NCBI GenBank assembly: GCA_943788195.1 | Contig: CALSPH010000001.1 | Location: forward strand, 247,673 to 311,672 | Length of the DNA: 64,000 nt | Reading direction: 5' to 3' | Source of the DNA: an uncultured Bacteroidia bacterium | GTDB taxonomy: Bacteria > Bacteroidota > Bacteroidia > NS11-12g > UBA955 | Shown: positions 16,417 through 25,728 of the stretch, in pieces | Numbering within the stretch: position 1 is the stretch's first letter | Layout of the letters: each line of letters begins with the position of its first letter | Translations under genes and position numbers: made by a program | The notes under the pieces: model-generated | The model's database searches: none | Seen by the model: the letters and a program-made list of their open reading frames with translations, nothing else | Told to the model about the DNA's origin: nothing

Positions 16417-17355
16417 ATGAATTTTCAACAATTAGAATACGCACTTGCAGTCCAGCAATATCAACACTTTGGTAAGGCTGCCGAAAGTTGTAATATCACA
16501 CAAGCTACACTATCAGCTATGATAAAAAAGCTTGAGGAAGAATTAAAAATTCAGCTTTTTGATCGATCAAGTCAACCCATTTTAGTTACGGAGAAGGGAA
16601 CAGAAGTTTTGCTTCTTGCCAATAAGATTATTCACGAAAAGAATAATTTATTATCTCTACAGCACGCTTCAACCACTGAAATTAAGGGAATACTGCGGTT
16701 GGGAATCATTCCCACAATTGCCAGCACCCTGTTACCACTGATTCTCCCTACAATACTCAAAGAAAATCCCGAGTTGGAATTGGTGATTTCTGAGATTAAG
16801 ACAGAAGATATTGTGGAGCAACTAAAGATTGGCAAAATTGATTTGGGCATTTTAGCAACTCCATTAGAACATGTTGAGCTTGAAGAAACAATATTATACT
16901 ATGAACCGATGATGCTCTATGGCATTAAAGATAAAAGCAAAAAGTACGTTTCAGGCAAAGACGTTAAAAGCAGCAAAGTTTGGCTGCTCGAAGAAGGCAA
17001 TTGTTTTCGTAATCAAAGTATTACCATTTGTAACATTCAATCTAAACAATTAAAAGAAAGTCAGCTTCAATTTGAGGGCAGTTCCTTTGACACTTTACTT
17101 AGACTAAGTGATCAGTTTGGAGGGTACACCTTGGTTCCTGAGCTATATTATAATACCTTATCAAAGCGTGAGAAAAAACGTTGCAAACCTTTTGTTAAAC
17201 CGATTCCAGTGCGAGAAATCTCGTTGGTTCATTCAAGACCAGATGCAAAGAAACTATCCGCTCTATTGCTCAGTGAAACGATTAAAGATATTGTTGAAGG
17301 AGTTATTTCCACCACTCATCAAAAATCCAGTGACTTATCTATTATAGGAATCTAA
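16417..17355 (+). CDS. oxyR: Hydrogen-peroxide-sensing LysR-type regulator OxyR
   Basis: The 312-residue protein has the LysR helix-turn-helix (residues 1-60, QQYQHFGKAAESCNITQATLS) and a periplasmic-binding-like sensor domain. Cys196 and Cys205 are separated by eight residues (CFRNQSITIC), exactly as the redox pair C199/C208 in Escherichia coli OxyR. This supports peroxide sensing through a disulfide rather than another LysR role. It is divergent from ahpC across a 94-bp region that holds an OxyR operator. Confidence 0.95.
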   Translation: MNFQQLEYALAVQQYQHFGKAAESCNITQATLSAMIKKLEEELKIQLFDRSSQPILVTEKGTEVLLLANKIIHEKNNLLSLQHASTTEIKGILRLGIIPTIASTLLPLILPTILKENPELELVISEIKTEDIVEQLKIGKIDLGILATPLEHVELEETILYYEPMMLYGIKDKSKKYVSGKDVKSSKVWLLEEGNCFRNQSITICNIQSKQLKESQLQFEGSSFDTLLRLSDQFGGYTLVPELYYNTLSKREKKRCKPFVKPIPVREISLVHSRPDAKKLSALLLSETIKDIVEGVISTTHQKSSDLSIIGI

Positions 17356-17361
17356 ATGAAA

Positions 17362-20103
17362 TTATTTAAGCTTACGCTTGATTTGCTCTTCCTCGTAGAT
17401 TTCAAGATCATCCCCAACCTGGATATCTGAAAAGCTTCTGAGCTTAATACCACATTCAAATCCTTTCGCGACATCTTTCACCTCATCCTTGAACCTTTTC
17501 AAGGAACTCAATGCACCGTCATGTAATACTACCCCGTCTCTAATTACACGGATTTTAGAATCACGTTTAACCTTTCCGTCTGTAACCATACAACCGGCAA
17601 CCTGCCCTACTTTAGTAATATTAAATACTTCACGAACATTTACATTTCCTATTATATGTTCCACAATGTCTGGTTCAAGCATACCCTCAATCGCAGACTT
17701 AATCTCATCGATTGCTTTATAGATAACTGAGTAATGACGAATATCAATGGATTCCTCATCAGCTAAGCCTTTCGCTTTTGCAGATGGCCTAACCTGGAAC
17801 CCAATAATAATGGCATCAGATGCTGATGCCAACATAACATCAGATTCTGAAATCTGACCTACACCTTTATGTATAACTGATACCGCTACCTGTTCAGTAG
17901 TCAACTTCAATAATGCATCAGCCAATGCTTCAACAGAACCATCCACGTCACCTTTAACAATTAATTTAAGTTCTTTAAAGTTACCAACTGCCAAACGTCT
18001 ACCAATCTCGTCCAAGGTAATGTGTTTAGTGGTACGAATGCCTTGCTCTCTAATAAGCTGCATGCGTTTGTTAGCTAAATCTTTTGCCTCAGATTCATCT
18101 TCAAATACTTTGAATTTATCTCCTGCCGTTGGCGCTCCGCTAAATCCAAGTAAAGCCACAGGACTTGAAGGCCCTGGTTCATTTACCTTTTGATTTCTTT
18201 CGTTAAAAAGGGCTTTCACTTTACCATAATACTGCCCGGCTACTACATGATCCCCAATTTTCAAAGTTCCATATTGCACTAAAACAGTGGTTACGATACC
18301 ACGACCTTTATCCATTCTTGCCTCAACCACTGTACCACCGGCAAGTCGTTTCGGGTTGGCTTTTAACTCTAAAAGTTCTGCTTCAAGAAGTACCTTCTCT
18401 AATAATTTATCAATATTTTCTCCTTTTTTAGCTGAAATTTCTTGGGCTTGAAATTTACCACCCCATTCTTCAACTAAGATATTCATTCCCGAAAGCTCCT
18501 CACGAATTCTATCCGCATTTGCTCCTGGCTTATCCATTTTATTAAAAGCAAAAATCATCGGCACACCAGCTGCTTGTGCATGACTGATGGCTTCTTTGGT
18601 TTGAGGCATAACACTATCATCAGCCGCAATTACAATAATTACTAAATCCGTTACTTGAGCACCCCTTGCACGCATAGCTGTAAACGCTTCGTGACCCGGT
18701 GTATCAATAAACGTAATCTTTTGGCCGTCCTTTAGGGTAACTTCATATGCACCAATATGCTGCGTAATTCCTCCGGCTTCACCAGCGATTACATTCTCAT
18801 TTCGCACATAATCCAATAGTGATGTTTTTCCGTGATCAACGTGACCCATTATGGTTACAATTGGAGCTCTTGGCAATAAATCTTCCTCCGTATCAATTAC
18901 CTCTTCCTCTGTATCAATTTGGGCATCGGCATCCACAAACGTCACATCGTAGCCAAATTCATCTGCTACAATTGCAATCGTTTCCGCATCCAATCGCTGG
19001 TTAATACTAACCATCATTCCCAATGAAAAACATGCTGTGATTACATCCGTAACTTGTTTATCCATTAAGCTCGCTAATTCGTTTGCCGAAAGGAACTCAG
19101 TTACTTGTAATACATTTTTCTCTTGCTCATCGCGTTCTTCCTGTTCTAAACGAATAGACTCATGGTCATCCCTTCTTTTCTTTCTGAACTTACTCTTTAG
19201 GGACTTATTTTTGTTCCCTTCAATTTTTGATAATGTTCTACGGATCTTATCTTGAATCTCTTTTTCAGAAATTTCCGTTTTTTCTCTTTTATTTACTTTC
19301 CCTCCTAGTTTTCCTGTAGGGGTCTCTTTCCGTTTTCTTTTCTTTTTGTTCTTAAGGTCGATGGTATCTGTTGACGCAACCAACCTTTTTTTCTTTTCAG
19401 GTTCTTTTGGTAATTCAATTTTACCTTTAATGGTTAAGCCGCCTAATTTTTCGCGTTTCAGCTTAATCACTCCATCATCCTTCGGAGTCTCAACCGGTAC
19501 TTCTTTCTTTACTTCATCAGCAGGAGCTTTTACTTCTTCTTTTGGTTCTTCAACCTTAGCTTCTACTTCTTTCTCCTTAGGCTCAACCTTTTCCTCAACC
19601 TTTACTTCTGGTTCAACTTTTGGTTTTTCTTCAACTTTTGGTTTTACCTTGGCCTTAACTTCTGGTTCAACTTTCTTATTAACCGTTTTTCCTGTATCTA
19701 GGTCTATTTTACCTAAAACCGTGGTGCCTTTTAAATTCTCAGCTTTTGCTTCTATGGTTTCTTCTGGAACATTGGATACATTATTACTGACGCCAACATT
19801 CTTGATAAGAATTTCTTTTTCTTCTTTCTTCTTCGTTTCCTTAAAGCCATCTTTCTTCACCTCTAAAGAAATCTTCTCTTCTTTAACTTTAACCGTTGTA
19901 TTTATGGCTCTTGACTCTTCTTTAGCAGCCTTTTCTGATTGGAATTCAGATAGCAACAAACCATACATATCTTGGTCTATCTTAGCCGTTGGTTTTACTT
20001 CCAACGCAAAGCCGTTATCATTTAGATGTGCTATAAGAGTTTCATAGCCCACATTCAATTCAACTGCTACTTTATTAATTCTGTATGTTTTGTTAACTGC
20101 CAT
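17362..20103 (-). CDS. infB: Translation initiation factor IF-2
   Basis: From the ATG at 20103 the protein has 913 residues. An N-terminal IF2_N helical segment ([18 protein letters not shown]) is followed by a long Lys/Glu/Pro/Val-rich linker. The GTPase domain starts at about residue 418 with [19 protein letters not shown] and NKMD, and IF-2 beta-barrel domains complete it. It delivers initiator fMet-tRNA to the ribosome. The frame is open further upstream to 20214, but the -7 box at 20133-20140 and the family N-terminus support 20103. It is separated from nusA by a terminator. Confidence 0.98.
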   Translation of the reverse strand: MAVNKTYRINKVAVELNVGYETLIAHLNDNGFALEVKPTAKIDQDMYGLLLSEFQSEKAAKEESRAINTTVKVKEEKISLEVKKDGFKETKKKEEKEILIKNVGVSNNVSNVPEETIEAKAENLKGTTVLGKIDLDTGKTVNKKVEPEVKAKVKPKVEEKPKVEPEVKVEEKVEPKEKEVEAKVEEPKEEVKAPADEVKKEVPVETPKDDGVIKLKREKLGGLTIKGKIELPKEPEKKKRLVASTDTIDLKNKKKRKRKETPTGKLGGKVNKREKTEISEKEIQDKIRRTLSKIEGNKNKSLKSKFRKKRRDDHESIRLEQEERDEQEKNVLQVTEFLSANELASLMDKQVTDVITACFSLGMMVSINQRLDAETIAIVADEFGYDVTFVDADAQIDTEEEVIDTEEDLLPRAPIVTIMGHVDHGKTSLLDYVRNENVIAGEAGGITQHIGAYEVTLKDGQKITFIDTPGHEAFTAMRARGAQVTDLVIIVIAADDSVMPQTKEAISHAQAAGVPMIFAFNKMDKPGANADRIREELSGMNILVEEWGGKFQAQEISAKKGENIDKLLEKVLLEAELLELKANPKRLAGGTVVEARMDKGRGIVTTVLVQYGTLKIGDHVVAGQYYGKVKALFNERNQKVNEPGPSSPVALLGFSGAPTAGDKFKVFEDESEAKDLANKRMQLIREQGIRTTKHITLDEIGRRLAVGNFKELKLIVKGDVDGSVEALADALLKLTTEQVAVSVIHKGVGQISESDVMLASASDAIIIGFQVRPSAKAKGLADEESIDIRHYSVIYKAIDEIKSAIEGMLEPDIVEHIIGNVNVREVFNITKVGQVAGCMVTDGKVKRDSKIRVIRDGVVLHDGALSSLKRFKDEVKDVAKGFECGIKLRSFSDIQVGDDLEIYEEEQIKRKLK

Positions 20104-20132
20104 ATAATTGCTCGTATCTCTACAAGAACGCG

Positions 20133-20140
20133 CAAAGATA
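20133..20140 (-). promoter_or_regulatory. Putative -7 box (TATCTTTG) of infB
   Basis: The box lies on the minus strand 29 nt before the infB ATG and downstream of the terminator hairpin that follows nusA. It suggests that infB can be transcribed on its own. Confidence 0.6.
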
Positions 20141-20213
20141 GTCGAATTGGAAGTAAAATAAAATATTGGGAATAATTTACTAAACTCAGCATTATCAGCA
20201 ATCTTACTACACA

Positions 20214-20250
20214 AAAAAGGGATTATACCGTCCCTGCATAATCCCTTTTT
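20214..20250 (-). terminator. Intrinsic terminator between nusA and infB
   Basis: A perfect 13-bp stem (20214-20226 with 20238-20250, core AGGGATTA) closes an 11-nt loop. It ends in a T-run on either strand. It lies 22 nt after the nusA stop. Confidence 0.85.
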
Positions 20251-20272
20251 CTATCTTAAGTATTTTCGTTGC

Positions 20273-21529
20273 TTATTCGAATTCAGCCTTCAGAATTTTC
20301 TTCAATTCCAAAACGGTCTCTTCTTCCAATTCCGTTCGTTTAATTAAATCCTCGTTTGGTAAATTAAGTACCGATTTCGCTGTGTCTAGACCAATGCTTT
20401 TCAATTCATCTATTATCCAACCATCAATTTCATCTAAGAATTCATCCAATTCAACATCCGCTGTATCATCCGATACATTATCTCTGTAAACATCGATTTC
20501 ATATCCTGTTAAACGACCGGCTAACTTAATATTATGACCTCCTTTGCCAATGGCAAGAGAAACTTGATCTGCATTTAGATAAACCTCTGCACGCATTTTT
20601 TCATCATCAATTTTGATGTTATTTACTTTTGCTGGATTAATAGAACGCTGAATAAACAATGACTCATTGGTTGTGAAATTAATTACATCAATGTTTTCAT
20701 TTCTCAGCTCACGAACAATACCGTGAATCCTAGATCCTTTCATGCCAACACAAGCACCTACAGGGTCAATACGATCATCATAACTTTCCACTGCAATTTT
20801 TGCGCGTTCACCCGGCTCCCTAACAATTTTCTTTATGGTAATCAAACCATCTACTATTTCAGGAACTTCCAATTCAAATAAACGCTCCAAAAAGATAGGT
20901 GAAGTTCTGGAAAGTATAATTTTAGGGTTGCCATTATGCATTTCAACCGTTTTTACAATTGCACGTAGATTTTCTCCTTTTTTATAAAAGTCAGAAGGAA
21001 TCATATCTGTTTTTGGAAGTATTAATTCGGTCCCTTCATCATCCAAGACCAATAATTCTCTTTTCCAGATTTGATAAACTTCGCCAGAAATAATTTCACC
21101 TACTTTATCTTTATACAAGTTAAAAATTTCATCTTTTTCCAATTCAAGAATCTTAGTAATTAACATTTGACGAGCCGCCAATATATTACGTCTTCCAAAA
21201 TCTGCTAAATAAACAGGCTGGATGGCTTCTTCTCCCAATTCATAATCATCCTCAAGTTTTAAAGCATCTGTAATAGAGATTTGTGTATTTTCATTTTCGA
21301 CTTCTCCATTATCAACAATCAATCTGTTGTGATAAATTTCTAAATCTCCACTTTCTGTATTGATGATAATATCAAAATTGTCTTCGCTTTCAAACTTCTT
21401 ACGTAACATGCTTTTAAAAACATCTTCCAACACGTGCATCATGGTCGCACGGTCAATATTCTTAAATTCTTTAAACTCTGCAAATGAGTCTACTAATCCG
21501 ATTTCTGGTTGTTGTGTTTTTGCTGCCAT
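20273..21529 (-). CDS. nusA: Transcription elongation/antitermination factor NusA
   Basis: The 418-residue protein has the NusA N-terminal RNA-polymerase-binding domain (VDSFAEFKEFKNIDRATMMHVLEDVF), an S1 domain (VGEIISGEVYQIWKRELLVL) and two KH domains (DPVGACVGMKGSRIHGIVREL and VSLAIGKGGHNIKLAGRLTGYEIDV). A short helix-hairpin-helix-like tail follows. It modulates pausing, termination and antitermination. It lies 2 nt after rimP, so the two are co-transcribed. NusA itself could act on the hairpin in the rimP leader, as it does at the equivalent operon of E. coli. Confidence 0.98.
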   Translation of the reverse strand: MAAKTQQPEIGLVDSFAEFKEFKNIDRATMMHVLEDVFKSMLRKKFESEDNFDIIINTESGDLEIYHNRLIVDNGEVENENTQISITDALKLEDDYELGEEAIQPVYLADFGRRNILAARQMLITKILELEKDEIFNLYKDKVGEIISGEVYQIWKRELLVLDDEGTELILPKTDMIPSDFYKKGENLRAIVKTVEMHNGNPKIILSRTSPIFLERLFELEVPEIVDGLITIKKIVREPGERAKIAVESYDDRIDPVGACVGMKGSRIHGIVRELRNENIDVINFTTNESLFIQRSINPAKVNNIKIDDEKMRAEVYLNADQVSLAIGKGGHNIKLAGRLTGYEIDVYRDNVSDDTADVELDEFLDEIDGWIIDELKSIGLDTAKSVLNLPNEDLIKRTELEEETVLELKKILKAEFE

Positions 21530-21531
21530 TA

Positions 21532-22011
21532 TTAAAATGCTAATTTAATTGTTGATTCCTTAATTATGTTAAAAGGCACTGTTTTCTTTTCTGCCTCAAT
21601 TTTCTTTTTCTTATTGGCTGGTATTTCAATTTGAATTTCTTCTACGCTTACCCTGAGCAGTTCGCCCTCAAACTCTTCCCCATCCATATTTTCGACACGA
21701 ATTGTTCTTCCGATGTGTTTTTTATATTGGCGCTGATTCACCAACGGCTTATCTGCACCAGGAGTACTCACTTGAAAGGTAAATGCTAAATCTTCTTCCA
21801 ATTCTTCATCCACTCGATTGGAAATACCTTTACTAATACCTGCAATATCCGATAACTTAACCGGCTCATCTCCATCTATCAAGAATTGATACGAGTTGTT
21901 TTTAGGATTTTTTATAAAATCGATCAAAAAAACATTCTCATTATCGCTACAAGCCTCTTCAAAAAAGGAGAGTAATTGGTTCTTTAAATCTGCTTGCCTA
22001 GTCATTTGCAT
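21532..22011 (-). CDS. rimP: Ribosome maturation factor RimP
   Basis: The 159-residue protein has the RimP two-domain layout: FLIDFIKNPKNNSYQFLIDGDEPVKLSDIAGISKGISNRVDEE in the N-terminal domain and FQVSTPGADKPLVNQRQYKKHIGRTIRV before the C-terminal SH3-like barrel. It is needed for 30S subunit assembly. It is first in the rimP-nusA operon. The start is ATG at 22011, with an alternative in-frame ATG two codons later. The T-run of a terminator-like hairpin ends one base before the first ATG. Confidence 0.96.
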   Translation of the reverse strand: MQMTRQADLKNQLLSFFEEACSDNENVFLIDFIKNPKNNSYQFLIDGDEPVKLSDIAGISKGISNRVDEELEEDLAFTFQVSTPGADKPLVNQRQYKKHIGRTIRVENMDGEEFEGELLRVSVEEIQIEIPANKKKKIEAEKKTVPFNIIKESTIKLAF

Positions 22012-22012
22012 T

Positions 22013-22036
22013 AAAAAAGGGAGCTTTTGGCTCCCT
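22013..22036 (-). terminator. Terminator-like attenuator hairpin in the rimP leader
   Basis: Read on the minus strand, a 7-bp stem (AGGGAGC/GCTCCCT) with a 5-nt CAAAA loop is followed by a T6 run, then AATG, the rimP start. The only promoter I see for rimP is upstream of this hairpin, so transcripts must pass through it. It could terminate transcription or hide the start region. Confidence 0.75.
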
Positions 22037-22061
22037 CACATTTAATTCGTTTAGTCTGCTG

Positions 22062-22069
22062 CAAATATA
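22062..22069 (-). promoter_or_regulatory. rimP-nusA promoter -7 box (TATATTTG)
   Basis: On the minus strand TTG, 20 nt and TATATTTG fit the Bacteroidota -33/-7 consensus well. The predicted transcription start near 22055 leaves a leader of about 44 nt, most of it the hairpin. Confidence 0.7.
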
Positions 22070-22131
22070 GGGTTTATCTAAGAAATCCGCAATTATATTT
22101 TGCGCATATTGTTTTCAAGGAAAATGATAGC

Positions 22132-22139
22132 TATTTTCG
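22132..22139 (+). promoter_or_regulatory. Putative -7 box (TATTTTCG) for the DUF2723 gene
   Basis: One mismatch to TAnnTTTG, with a TTG about 20 nt upstream. It ends 30 nt before the ATG at 22170 and is divergent from the rimP promoter. Confidence 0.5.
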
Positions 22140-22169
22140 CCCATTAAATTAAGTTAGAAAGAGCGTTTT

Positions 22170-25100
22170 ATGAATAGCTATAATAAATCAAATAATATTG
22201 TTGGATGGGTAATGTTCGCCATTTCATTTGTGGTGTATTTGCTCACACTGGAGCCCTCTGTAAGTTTGTGGGATTGTGGTGAGTTTATTTCAGCTGCGTA
22301 TAAATTACAAGTAGTGCATCCCCCGGGAGCGCCATTTTTCCTTTTACTGGGAAACTTCTTTTCTAACTTTGCTCTCGGAGACCCTGAGAAGGTAGCCTGG
22401 GCAGTAAATATGATGTCCGCATTTGCCAGTGCTTTAACGGTAATGTTTACATTTTGGATAACCACATATTTCGCTAAAAAGATAAGAATTGCTCTGAAGG
22501 AGACTGATTTGGATACCTTGACCAATAAAATTCTAATATTTGGTAGTGGTGCTGCAGCGGCTTTAACGCTAACCTTTTCAGATACATTTTGGTTTTCAGC
22601 CGTTGAATCAGAAGTGTATGCGTTGTCATCCTTTTTTACTGCGCTCACGTTTTGGGCTTTACTTAAATGGGAGTCTAAGGCAAATAATGACCCTTATGCA
22701 GATAAGTGGTTGATATTTATTGCTTATATCATAGGAATCGCGATTGGCACTCACTTACTTAATTTATTGGTTATACCAACCATTGCCATTATCTATTACT
22801 TTAAGAAGTTTGATTACAGCAGAGTTGGTCTATTGATTGCTTTGGGAGTTGGTGCAGCCACCCTTTTGGCAATACAAAAAATATTAATCCCTGGCCTTCC
22901 TTGGTTGGCGGCTGAATTGGATTATATCTTGGTTAACAATGCGAGTATGCCATTCTACAGTGGAGCAATTTTGCTCTTTATTTTATTGGTAAGTGGATTG
23001 AGTTTTGGAATTTACTACACTGTTAAGAACAGTAAATACATCCTGAATTTAGTTTTTATAGCGCTCAGTTTTATGATCCTTGGTTATGGCAGTTATACAA
23101 TGGTTGTTATTCGTTCAGCAGCAGACCCTGCCATTGACATGAATAATCCAGAAGATCTATATAGCCTATTAAGTTATATCAATCGTGAGCAATATGGCGA
23201 CCGACCTTTGGCTTATGGACCTTGGTTTAACTCACCCCCTAGAGATTTAGATATCGTCAAGTCAGAATATATCGCTGATGAAGACCTTGAAGAATACGTT
23301 AAAGTTAGAGACAAAATTGATTATGTTTATGACGATGCGGACATGACCCCTTTCCCTCGAATGGGAGATGCAAACAAGCAAAATGGTGATGTTGGTTACC
23401 GTTTCTGGGGTGGCATGCAATCCGTGCAAAACAAAATCCAATACCAAGAAAGTGTTTTAAGAGATTTACAACAGAAGCTTAGTCAAGCTCCGCAAAATCA
23501 AGACTTATACAAGCAATATCAGGAAACGGATCAAAACCTGAAAAGATTAAAGCAAAAAAAGCCTACCATGGGCAATAACCTTACTTTTCTAATGAGATAT
23601 CAAATAGGGCATATGTATCTGAGATATTTCATGTGGAATTTCTCTGGTAGACAAAACGACAATCAGTCTGATATTAATAAAACATGGGCAGATGGTAACT
23701 GGATGACGGGTATTCCTATTGTCGACAATTTCTTAGTGGGAAATGAAAAGCATTTACCGAAAGAAATGAAAGAACACAAATCAAGAAATCGGTATTTTAT
23801 GCTCCCATTGATTTTTGGTCTTCTTGGACTCTTTTATCAACTCAAACAAAGCAAAGGCGATTTCTTGTCTGTATTAACCTTGTTCTTCTTTACGGGTTTA
23901 GCAATTATTATATTCCTGAATCAACCCCCATTCGAACCAAGAGAAAGAGATTATTCTCATGTGGGTTCATTCCAAACATTCTGTATTTGGATTGGCTTAG
24001 GAGTGCTAGGATTGGCATCTTGGCTAGAACGAAGATTGGATGCTAGCAAAGCTGGCATGGTGTCATTAGGTATTGTACTATTAGGCGCTCCAATCTTAAT
24101 GGCACAGCAAAACTGGGATGATCATGATCGTTCTGGGCGTTATTTAGGGATAGACTATGCAAAGAACTATTTAGAGTCTTGTGCACCGAATGCCATATTA
24201 TTTTGTAACGGTGACAATGATACGTATCCGTTGTGGTATGCTCAAAATGTCGAAGGTATTCGACAGGATATACGGATTATCAACTTAGCACTTTTCCCAA
24301 CAGATTGGTATGCAGGATCATTAAAACGCAAGGTCTATGATTCCGATTCTTTTGATATGCAGATTACAATGAAGCAGCTGAGAAGTGGTGAATATGATTT
24401 CTTGCCCTATCAACAAATCCCATCAATCGACCCAAATAAATACTATTCATTATCTAAAGTGATTGATTTTGTATTGGATGACAACAATCCTAAAAAAGTG
24501 CAAACTCGTTTTGGACCTAGAAACCCTTTACCAACAGGTAAGTTTGTTATTCCTATCGATAAGCAAAGCATTATTGATAACAACGTGGTTCAAATGAAAG
24601 ATACAGGCCGTATATTGGATCAAATCACATTTACGTATCCTAGAGGTAGAGAAAACGGGCAAATGCACAAAGGAGATTTGGCCTTGCTTGATTTAATTGC
24701 TCAGAATGCTGAAAATGGCTGGAAACGACCAATATATTTTACTGCAATCTCTGGTGCTGAACGTACGATTGGTTTAACGGATTACATGCAATTGGAAGGA
24801 CTCACTTATCGTTTAGTGCCTTTGAAAAATGAAGGCCCAAGTCAGCGTAATTTAGCGGATGACCTAATGTATACCAATATCATGAATAAGTTTAGATGGT
24901 CAGGATTAAAAGAAAAAAAGAACTTCTTTGTGGATGAAAAAGCCTCCTATGTGCCGCATTCATTGCGCCAAACACTAAGGGAACTAGCAGGTGTATATGC
25001 TTACAAATATCAATTAGCAGAACAAGACACAACAGGAGTGAAAGATCCTAAAATGGCGGAATACAAAGAAAAAGCATTGAACCTCTTGAATAAATCATTA

Positions 25101-25410
25101 TTGGAAATGCCCTGAATCTATATTGCCTTTTAATGACCCGAGAACCAAAATGTCATACGGTATTACATATATCGACCTAGGTGAGATTGAGAAAGGAAGT
25201 AAAATCTTGACAGAGGTTGCTGATTTTTGCTTGAGACATGGTAAGTACTATAAATCTCAAAAAGGAAATAAGAAAGGTTATTATACCGATGGAATAGCAC
25301 CATACTACAACCAATTACTCGGTCAAATGGACCAGTATGCGGCAAGTAAGAATTTAAAAGCTGTTCAAGGAGCTATTAAATTAGCAAGAGAAGAGTTAGC
25401 TAAACCATAA
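22170..25410 (+). pseudogene. DUF2723 (GT117-type) multi-pass membrane protein with a one-base frameshift near its end
   Basis: The main frame (22170-25115, 981 codons) has about 11-13 membrane helices in its first half. The DUF2723 start EPSVSLWDCGEFISAAYKLQVVHPPGAPFF is typical, and Asp/Glu in DCGE are likely catalytic. A soluble C-terminal part follows. Human TMEM260 of this family is a protein O-mannosyltransferase, so glycosyl transfer from a lipid donor is plausible. The frame stops after SLLEMP. Deleting one C in the CCC at about 25111-25113 continues it as ESILPFNDPRTKMSYG to 25410. The full length would be about 1,079 residues. The break may be a sequencing error, since only the tail is affected. 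Confidence 0.85.
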
Positions 25411-25418
25411 CCTATCAC

Positions 25419-25727
25419 ATGACTGACACACAGAAAAAAAAATCAAGCGGCTTTATTCCATTCATATTGGCCGCCTTGTTATTGACTGTGGTTATTATTT
25501 TATACTTTCAAAACCACGAATCGATTAACTTGACTTTGTTTTCAAGTCGTGTTGAGATACAACTGAACCTGCTAATTTTAAGTTGCATTATCGTTGGATT
25601 TCTTCTTGGCGCAATCGTTATGATTCCCGGGAGATGGAGACTTTATATGGCAAATCGAAGACTTAAAAAGGAAATCAAACAAATCAAGCCAGAACCAAAG
25701 GATACTGAGCTTTTAACTAAGTCATAA
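25419..25727 (+). CDS. LapA-domain (DUF1049) small membrane protein
   Basis: This 102-residue protein has two membrane helices (FIPFILAALLLTVVIILYF and LLILSCIIVGFLLGAIVMI) separated by QNHESINLTLF, the usual LapA pattern, and a cationic cytoplasmic tail. In E. coli LapA works with LapB in lipopolysaccharide assembly; here only the domain is shared. It starts 8 bp after the DUF2723 frame and ends 1 bp before lhgO, so the three form an operon. Confidence 0.82.
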   Translation: MTDTQKKKSSGFIPFILAALLLTVVIILYFQNHESINLTLFSSRVEIQLNLLILSCIIVGFLLGAIVMIPGRWRLYMANRRLKKEIKQIKPEPKDTELLTKS

Positions 25728-25728
25728 A

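Noticed and set aside
19346-20047. Plus-strand open frame of 233 codons opposite infB
   Set aside because: It is the antisense of the Lys/Glu/Pro-rich IF-2 linker. Its Ser/Phe/Thr-rich product is a composition artefact.
20104-20214. 37-residue N-terminal extension of IF-2
   Set aside because: The family begins at [11 protein letters not shown], and a -7 box at 20133-20140 lies inside the extension.
22178-22648. Minus-strand open frame opposite the start of the DUF2723 gene
   Set aside because: The plus-strand DUF2723 N-terminus is unmistakable here.
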